Source: Litorimonas sp964352855
GTDB lineage: Bacteria; Pseudomonadota; Alphaproteobacteria; Caulobacterales; Maricaulaceae
NCBI GenBank assembly: GCA_964352855.1
Contig: CAYGTR010000057.1
Location: 1-12,085, forward strand
Direction: 5' to 3'
Length of the DNA: 12,085 nucleotides
A program made the position numbers and the translations under genes. The notes beneath the pieces were generated by a model. It had not been told where the DNA came from. It searched no databases and saw nothing but the letters and a program-made list of their open reading frames with translations. Within the stretch, counting starts at the first letter, position 1; every line of letters starts with the position of its first letter. Below are positions 8,152 to 12,085 of this stretch, in pieces.

Positions 8152-8235
8152 GCCTTATAATTGGGCAAAATAGGGGCTTTTGTCTCGAAGGAAGCCGATT
8201 GGAAATTACAGGGAAAAGGGAGTTTCTAGGAGTTT

Positions 8236-8340
8236 GCGGGATAGAGCTACTTTGGGGGCATCGCACATGAGTTACTCAAAAAGTGCCACCACGAATCGCG
8301 TAGCAAAAACAGAGCTTTAGCGTCGAAGTGCCCCCAAAAG
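8236..8340. other. Candidate origin of transfer (oriT)
   Basis: This non-coding stretch lies directly upstream of the relaxase gene, a usual place for oriT. The minus strand reads CTATCCCGC (8244 to 8236), one base from the nic core CTATCCTGC of RP4-type origins cleaved by MobP relaxases. Six bases upstream of it, on the strand that would be nicked, lies one arm of a perfect 10-bp inverted repeat: TTTGGGGGCA (8251-8260) against TGCCCCCAAA (8329-8338). GAGCTAC and GAGTTAC (8245-8251 and 8269-8275) form an imperfect direct repeat around the first arm. The arm spacing of 68 bp is wide for a relaxase-binding hairpin. Confidence 0.42.
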
Positions 8341-8369
8341 GGTAGTTCGCTTTATCTTGCTAAAGCTCT
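8311..8369. terminator. Long dyad, likely bidirectional terminator
   Basis: AGAGCTTTAGC (8311-8321) and GCTAAAGCTCT (8359-8369) are perfect 11-bp inverted repeats. A second imperfect stem lies inside: CGAAGTGCCC (8324-8333) against GGGTAGTTCG (8340-8349), with two mismatches. On the minus strand the hairpin follows the stop of the 105-residue gene by about 23 bases and is followed by GTTTTTG; on the plus strand it is followed by TTTTCTTTCTT. This fits transcription stopping between the small-gene pair and the relaxase. Its inner arm overlaps one arm of the oriT repeat, so the two structures exclude each other. Confidence 0.5.
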
Positions 8370-8392
8370 TTTCTTTCTTAATCTCTTCATTT

Positions 8393-8710
8393 CTAATCGA
8401 AATAAAAAACTTGAAAACCGCCAGTTGGTGTTCGGCGTCTAACATGCTCTCGTTTGTTGGTCTTGTCCCAAATCCCAAGTTCTGAATAGCTCGAAAAACG
8501 AGGACCCCGTTTGCCACCTTGCTGGGTGATTTTTTTACACCAGATATCAAATTCATCCATTGCAATAGCAATCTCATTTTTTTCAGCAGATGCGCTGCCA
8601 AACCAATTTGCTTTCTCGACGTGGCTTGCCCGATTATAGTCGTTGCTATAGCCGTCAATAATACTGTCTGCATCTGCGCCCGCGCCGAAGACATCTTCAA
8701 AATCACCCAT
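8393..8710 (-). CDS. Small protein of unknown function, second gene of a coupled pair
   Basis: I do not recognise this 105-residue protein. The start at 8710 is chosen because its ATG overlaps the upstream gene's stop (ATGGGTGA, eight bases), which fits coupled translation. Upstream starts in the same frame at 8725 (ATG) and 8734 (TTG) are possible but have no better ribosome site. The N-terminal half is acidic (GDFEDVFGAGADADS, then EKNEIAIAMDEFD). The C-terminal half is basic, with KKITQQGGKRGPR and NKREHVRRRTP, and ends in an aromatic stretch, FQVFYFD. That split resembles small nucleic-acid-binding or toxin/antitoxin-like proteins, but no family motif is visible. A second open frame over the same bases (8706-8317) is rejected because it lacks any coupling or ribosome site and runs into the terminator dyad. 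Confidence 0.65.
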   Translation of the reverse strand: MGDFEDVFGAGADADSIIDGYSNDYNRASHVEKANWFGSASAEKNEIAIAMDEFDIWCKKITQQGGKRGPRFSSYSELGIWDKTNKREHVRRRTPTGGFQVFYFD

Positions 8711-9161
8711 CGGAAAGATTGCCATTTTGATCAATATACATACCGTCGCTCAGATATACCTTCTCTCCATCGCCAATGCTAAAGTCTTCGTATAATTGAC
8801 GCATTTCTTCGTCAGCCCACATAGTTTCGCAAGGCTCAAGGTTTAAGTTTTGACATACCCTATTTGATAAATTGCGCACGGTTGCGGGGTGCGTAACATT
8901 TTTAATTTCAAAGTATGGACGGCCATTTTTGTCAGTTTTATGTTCGCCTCGACCAAAAACTTTGGAGGTCTCTGCAACAAGTTTTTCCAAATTATTGTAG
9001 CATCGATAGCTTTTATCGTCTTCATCAGCCGTAGCCGTCATTAGCACGTATCTGTCGTCGGATTTCAAGAGGCGAAATAGAACGAAGCCTTCCGAAACAA
9101 CCTTCATTTGGTCAATTTCGTTACCCGTGTCGAGTTTGTTGGAACGTTCAATAAATGCCAT
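8703..9161 (-). CDS. Acidic protein of unknown function, first gene of a coupled pair
   Basis: I do not recognise this 152-residue protein. The start at 9161 is well supported by AAGGAG eight bases upstream; the open frame continues further but through the GC-rich palindromic patch. The sequence looks like a soluble mixed alpha/beta protein, with FVLFRLLKSDDRYVLMTA (about 27-44), a helical NLEKLVAETSKVFGRGEHK (about 58-76) and NGRPYFEIKNVTHPATVRNL (about 80-99). The C-terminal third is acidic. There is no signal peptide or membrane helix. It leads a two-gene unit with the 105-residue gene and sits upstream of oriT and the relaxase, a slot where accessory relaxosome genes or small cargo are often found. 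Position alone does not decide between these. Confidence 0.75.
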   Translation of the reverse strand: MAFIERSNKLDTGNEIDQMKVVSEGFVLFRLLKSDDRYVLMTATADEDDKSYRCYNNLEKLVAETSKVFGRGEHKTDKNGRPYFEIKNVTHPATVRNLSNRVCQNLNLEPCETMWADEEMRQLYEDFSIGDGEKVYLSDGMYIDQNGNLSDG

Positions 9162-9401
9162 TTTATACTCCTTATGACTTCTTGCACCTAAGCACATAAT
9201 CATCGAAAAATCCAAAGAATGTTGAAGGGCCGACGCGCCTGCCGGAGCCGCCCACACGAGTGGAGGCAGGGGCGTTGGACTCGCCGCAGGGCGGCGAAGG
9301 AATGGCTGAGCTCATAAGATTGCAGCAAAGCCAGACCCCGACTGATAGACATGAAATCCGCGCAAACACTCGCGCGTTTCTGACCCTTAAGAGAGGGTAT
9401 T
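9162..9401. other. Non-coding stretch between small genes
   Basis: No convincing gene is seen here. Two overlapping minus-strand frames (9369-9172 and 9448-9200) are open, but they are rich in Cys, Arg and Pro, have no ribosome site, and are created by the GC-rich palindromic patch at 9230-9297. The 60 bases before 9161 probably hold the promoter of the 152-residue gene, but I see no clear -35/-10 pair. Confidence 0.5.
9230..9297. repeat. GC-rich palindromic (REP-like) patch
   Basis: Two stem-loops lie side by side in otherwise AT-rich sequence. The first pairs CCGACGCGCCTGCC (9230-9243) with GGCAGGGGCGTTGG (9265-9278), 12 of 14 matching, with a small CCAC/GTGG dyad in its loop. The second is a perfect TCGCCGC (9281-9287) / GCGGCGA (9291-9297) hairpin with a three-base loop. 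Size, GC content and extragenic position fit a REP-type dispersed palindrome, but one copy cannot prove that. Confidence 0.45.
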
Positions 9402-9566
9402 TTACATGCCATTTGTATCTCTTCCCTTGCGGAAAGTGACATACTCATTCTTTAGCGTGTTCACATAAATCGTCATATCCGCTTTGGGGAAGTAATGACC
9501 TTTTATAATATTAGGGTTCATTTTTGTGACAGCTACGGGTTCCGATGCGCCTAATTTGGCACGCAT
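9402..9566 (-). CDS. 54-codon ORF in frame behind the lipoprotein stop
   Basis: This short ORF starts two codons after the TAA of the lipoprotein gene and in the same frame, so the lipoprotein frame is open again to 9402. Its composition looks protein-like, with KMNPNIIKGHYFPKADMTIY and NTLKNEYVTFRKGRD. There is no ribosome site before its ATG (GCTAATCTACT). It may be translated by reinitiation or stop read-through. It may also be the severed C-terminal end of a formerly 255-residue lipoprotein, or simply chance. I see no family. Confidence 0.35.
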   Translation of the reverse strand: MRAKLGASEPVAVTKMNPNIIKGHYFPKADMTIYVNTLKNEYVTFRKGRDTNGM

Positions 9567-9572
9567 AGTAGA

Positions 9573-10169
9573 TTAGCTATAAGCAGTAGCTGGATTAACA
9601 TTTTCCATAATCCATAGCTGCATTTTGTCTTTTTCCATTCTGTCAGCAGCCCGTTGACCATCACCAGTTAATCTAATCTGGTTTACCCCTTCAATATTTT
9701 TGCCTATTTGAGAGGCAATCGAATTACCGTTTTTCGCTCCCCATCGAGGATAAAAAGTTGCTTCCACGTCGTAAATACCGGTAGGCAAGGGCTTCTTTGG
9801 GAAGTCCAAAACAAAGGTCTGGTTATCAGTTTTGAGCGTTATTTTTTGATTGAATCCTATCCATGTGTCGTCAGGTTTTTGACCTTGTAAAGAAACCCCT
9901 GCCATCACTTGAACAGGCAAAGGCAAGTTTGTTGTTGTGGTAATTTCGACCTTAGTTGGACCTAACTCAACAGCAGAAATCTGAATCTCATATTCTGCAT
10001 CTGGCAAAAGGGTTTCCACAACCTTCTCTTTAGGGGGCTGTGGTGTTGCACTCGTTTCAACGGCTTCAACAGTCTTCGGTTTAACATCGTCATCTTCGAT
10101 CACTGCATTCTCGCAACCCATCAGGAGTATGGCGCCTAGTGCACAAGATACAAAATTTGTCTTGGTCAT
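9573..10169 (-). CDS. Predicted lipoprotein of unknown function
   Basis: This 198-residue protein begins with a lipoprotein signal: a short positively charged start, a hydrophobic stretch to residue 17, and lipobox LMGC with Cys19 as the lipidation site. Glu20 after the Cys, rather than Asp, suggests the outer membrane by the usual sorting rule. Residues 25-50 are a low-complexity acidic and Pro-rich linker. From about 58 to 145 short alternating beta-like strands predominate (YEIQISAVELG, KVEITTTTNLPLPVQVMAGV, FVLDFPKKPLPTGIYDVEATF), suggesting a beta-sandwich. The end is helical (about 158-190). The ribosome site is a plausible AAAGAGA. On a transferable island a lipoprotein could serve entry exclusion or envelope functions, but nothing here proves it. 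The frame reopens after its TAA stop, so the present C-terminus may be a truncation. Confidence 0.75.
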   Translation of the reverse strand: MTKTNFVSCALGAILLMGCENAVIEDDDVKPKTVEAVETSATPQPPKEKVVETLLPDAEYEIQISAVELGPTKVEITTTTNLPLPVQVMAGVSLQGQKPDDTWIGFNQKITLKTDNQTFVLDFPKKPLPTGIYDVEATFYPRWGAKNGNSIASQIGKNIEGVNQIRLTGDGQRAADRMEKDKMQLWIMENVNPATAYS

Positions 10170-10450
10170 ATTTAGTTCTCTTTAGATACTTCGTTTAATG
10201 ATACTCTCCGATGTTTCCTACTCTCAGGCAAGGTTCAATTAGTCTCCTGATTAAGGAGTCTACAAGCGGATTGGCGGCTTAAAAATCGTAATAATTCGAC
10301 ACTAGATGACTGTCACGGGAGTAAGATTTCTGTGAAAATAAATCTATTTGGCACCCGTTTTAGCCCGCAAGCCTTTAATTACCCAACTCTTTACTTCACA
10401 AATAATAGTGCCGAATGTGCTAAAGTTCATATGTGAATGAAGCACGAAAT
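10170..10450. other. Intergenic region between divergent genes
   Basis: This stretch separates the leftward lipoprotein gene from the rightward 65-codon gene and should hold both promoters. The one structure I see is an inverted repeat at 10241-10261, AGTCTCCT/AGGAGTCT with a five-base loop and one mismatch. No T-run follows it, so it is more likely an operator than a terminator. I find no convincing promoter boxes and no RNA gene. Confidence 0.4.
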
Positions 10451-10648
10451 ATGTCATCAAACACTCCAATAGAAGCGCCATCTCGCGCTGATATTAAGCG
10501 TGGCATGACCATCGCTGCGCAGTTGGTTCAGAGATATGGCCCAAAATACTGGCCTGTTTTGGAGCGCTTAAAGCAAGAATATGACGCGTTGGATGACCGT
10601 GAGACGCTGCTTGCCTCGCTCCTAACTGACGCTGACAAAGCTGCATAA
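10451..10648 (+). CDS. Small conserved-looking protein next to the integrase
   Basis: This 65-residue protein is the only gene on the plus strand. ATG at 10451 is preferred; a GTG at 10433 would add six residues, and neither has a strong ribosome site. After a short N-terminal tail the protein is helical and charged: RADIKRGMTIAAQLVQRYGP, then KYWPVLERLKQEYDALDDRE. Similar short proteins with a YG.xYWP.ERL pattern occur, as I recall, in alphaproteobacterial genomes, often as hypothetical genes near integrases. It faces the integrase gene tail to tail with a ten-base gap. Its size and position would suit a directionality factor or small regulator, but no winged-helix excisionase motif is evident. 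Confidence 0.65.
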   Translation: MSSNTPIEAPSRADIKRGMTIAAQLVQRYGPKYWPVLERLKQEYDALDDRETLLASLLTDADKAA

Positions 10649-10658
10649 ACCAATATAT

Positions 10659-12035
10659 TCAGTCCTTAAAGGGATAGCTTTGCAATAGCGCGTCACTGAC
10701 AGGATGGGCTATTTTCATAAGCTCCTCTCGGCGGTAGGTAAGCGAGCCTCCATCCCCATATTCAGGACGCGGGTTACGGTGTCCCATCAATGTGCAGCGC
10801 AATCCAAAGTCCAATCCGGCCTCCAGCATTCTATTCTCAAAGCTATGCCTAAAGCTATATATGCGGTGCTGATTTGTCGGGAATAACTCTCTCGCTTTGA
10901 ACGCTTTGGTAAGTGATGCGCTCAACAAATAGCTTCTATCTCGGTAGTGCGGAAAGCCGTTTGGAGCTTGCCGCATAGCTTCTAATGCAACGCCGACAAG
11001 CGGAATATCACGAACGGATGCGCCTGATTTTAGCTCTCTGTCTTTCGTTGGACGGATGCGAATATGCGGAACCTCGGCGTCCAGCCTTATATTTTCTGGT
11101 TTGATATTAGCCAACTCACTTGGTCTACATCCTGTCTCAATCAGTGCCATACAAAGCAACGCGCCTTGTCGATTAAGACCTTCAAATACATCGGGCGCGA
11201 GTATGCGTGACCTAACCCAATCATCCTTAAAGGGCATGACCTTCGTTAGAATTTTGTCTTTGAACCGCATATTGCGAAACGGGTTCTCGCGCTCTTCTTC
11301 GCCTATATGCTCAAAGTAACGGCGGTAGAGTTTACGCAAACTGCCCAAGTCTTTGTTCCCGCTGCTCCCGCTCATGGGCTTGCTGCCATCCTTTGGATGG
11401 ATGCGTTCATGCCAGAATTTACGCACGGCGTGGGCATGTTCGCGGGTAATGCACCGCATCTCGATATCGCCGTTTAGATTGACGAAATTAGCCACAGCGC
11501 GGCGCTTAATCTTAGAAAAATTCTGTATTTGCTCCGGTGATTTACTGGACAATTCGTCAGCCACGATCTCGGATAGGTAAAGCTTCATTGCCTGCGTGAT
11601 GGTGGCCGAGGGTGTCTTGGCCGTGCCAAGCAATGCGTCCGCGTCCTTCTCTTCCTTTGGCTGCGGGGCGTCCTTCAACGGCCCCAAGGCCTGCAAGCGG
11701 TGTAGTAAATCGGTAACCGTATCGCGTGAAATCAAGCCGTCCATTGGCTCATAGTTAAAGCCTAGCGAGCGGGCGTGATGACTCACATCGCGGAAGCTGA
11801 CTTCTCTTGGAGTGGATTGGAAACGGCTCGGCACTATCCCGTGCCAGCGTTGTTCGTCCGCATCGGCGCATATGTCTCGCCGCTGACGGGCGACCTTTCG
11901 GCTATCTGTATCGAGGGAACGGTATATCAATGTGCGGTCGTCTATATGGCTAACGGCCTTGGGCACGCGCCTTACATAATGCCATATATCACCGCGTAGC
12001 CGTAGGTATTGGTCGGGTCTTCTAATCGCCTTCAT
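10659..12035 (-). CDS. Tyrosine recombinase/integrase with DUF6538-like N-terminus
   Basis: This 458-residue enzyme should integrate and excise the island by site-specific recombination. The N-terminus YLRLRGDIWHYVRRVPKAV (10-28) matches the DUF6538-type start of many alphaproteobacterial island integrases. A core-binding helical domain spans about 143-245. The catalytic domain shows ETGCRPSEL with Arg304, a lysine in the beta-hairpin (K331 or K336) before VRDIPL, YSFRH with Arg396 (Tyr393 holds the place where many relatives have His), MGH with His419, and the nucleophile Tyr434 in SLTYRREEL. All key residues are present and the frame is intact. AGGAG eight bases before the ATG fixes the start. 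Its start lies 50 bp from the right edge, next to repeats shared with the left edge, as expected for an integrase adjoining its attachment site. Confidence 0.92.
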   Translation of the reverse strand: MKAIRRPDQYLRLRGDIWHYVRRVPKAVSHIDDRTLIYRSLDTDSRKVARQRRDICADADEQRWHGIVPSRFQSTPREVSFRDVSHHARSLGFNYEPMDGLISRDTVTDLLHRLQALGPLKDAPQPKEEKDADALLGTAKTPSATITQAMKLYLSEIVADELSSKSPEQIQNFSKIKRRAVANFVNLNGDIEMRCITREHAHAVRKFWHERIHPKDGSKPMSGSSGNKDLGSLRKLYRRYFEHIGEEERENPFRNMRFKDKILTKVMPFKDDWVRSRILAPDVFEGLNRQGALLCMALIETGCRPSELANIKPENIRLDAEVPHIRIRPTKDRELKSGASVRDIPLVGVALEAMRQAPNGFPHYRDRSYLLSASLTKAFKARELFPTNQHRIYSFRHSFENRMLEAGLDFGLRCTLMGHRNPRPEYGDGGSLTYRREELMKIAHPVSDALLQSYPFKD

Positions 12036-12057
12036 CCTGCCATCTCCTGTGTAGCCT

Positions 12058-12080
12058 TTTGTAAGGCAAGAAGTGAGGCA
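12058..12080 (+). repeat. Right copy of terminal direct repeat
   Basis: TTTGTAAGGCAAGAAGT (12058-12074) matches 121-137 with one mismatch. A further GTGAGGCA overlaps its end at 12073-12080, so GTRAGGCA occurs twice with a 12-bp step. It lies between the integrase start and the window end. Inferred role: attachment core or integrase/excisionase binding sites, perhaps also covering the integrase promoter. Confidence 0.5.
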
Positions 12081-12085
12081 AATCG

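Noticed and set aside
8317..8706. 129-codon minus-strand frame overlapping the 105-residue gene
   Set aside because: It has no ribosome site or coupling to the upstream gene and runs into the terminator dyad; the alternative frame starts on the upstream gene's stop and reads more like a soluble protein.
9172..9448. Two minus-strand open frames of 65 and 82 codons
   Set aside because: Both pass through the palindromic GC-rich patch, have Cys/Arg/Pro-rich composition and no ribosome site.
1..12085. The window as a complete circle, because GGCAAATCG at the end resembles GCAAATTCG at the start
   Set aside because: The match is too short to be more than chance and no replication gene is present.
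1..12085. CRISPR array, rRNA, complete tRNA or insertion sequence
   Set aside because: No regularly spaced repeats, rRNA-like sequence, full cloverleaf or transposase was found; the repeats present are short and lie at the ends.

Overview
The window looks like nearly all of a small mobilizable genomic island from an alphaproteobacterium. The lineage call rests on protein families. The relaxase is a VirD2/MobP-type enzyme with a DUF3363-like C-terminal half (RlxS family), and the integrase begins with a DUF6538-like segment; both are, to my knowledge, typical of alphaproteobacterial islands. I cannot name a genus. Base composition is patchy: the relaxase gene is clearly GC-rich, while the restriction operon and the small genes are AT-rich, which suggests a mosaic of separately acquired parts.

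Layout from left to right. Positions 1-166 are a non-coding edge. It holds a tRNA-3'-end-like stretch (47-62), a 17-bp repeat found again at the right edge (121-137) and a 29-bp near-palindrome (145-173). A leftward three-gene operon follows (5778 to 167): an acidic protein of unknown function, an XRE/ImmA-IrrE (HELGH) regulator-protease, and a single-chain restriction-modification enzyme of the Eco57I/type IIG kind. The first two genes overlap by ATGA. Dyads sharing a GTTGA half-site lie before the first gene and before the restriction gene. Next, also leftward, is the relaxase (8151-5893), preceded by a candidate oriT with a nic-like TATCCCGC. Then come two overlapping unknown genes (9161-8393), a non-coding stretch with a GC-rich palindromic patch, a 54-codon ORF in frame behind the stop of a lipoprotein gene (10169-9573), and a 65-codon rightward gene. 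Last is a tyrosine recombinase (12035-10659), whose start lies 50 bp from the right edge beside another set of GTRAGGCA repeats.

Reading as a whole: the integrase and end repeats would give integration and excision, and the relaxase with oriT would allow transfer by a helper's conjugation machinery, since no type IV secretion, coupling protein or replication gene is visible. The restriction operon is the recognisable cargo and would protect the host and stabilise the island. The least explained parts are the XRE-protease plus acidic-protein pair that leads the restriction operon, and the small-gene block between 8393 and 10169.
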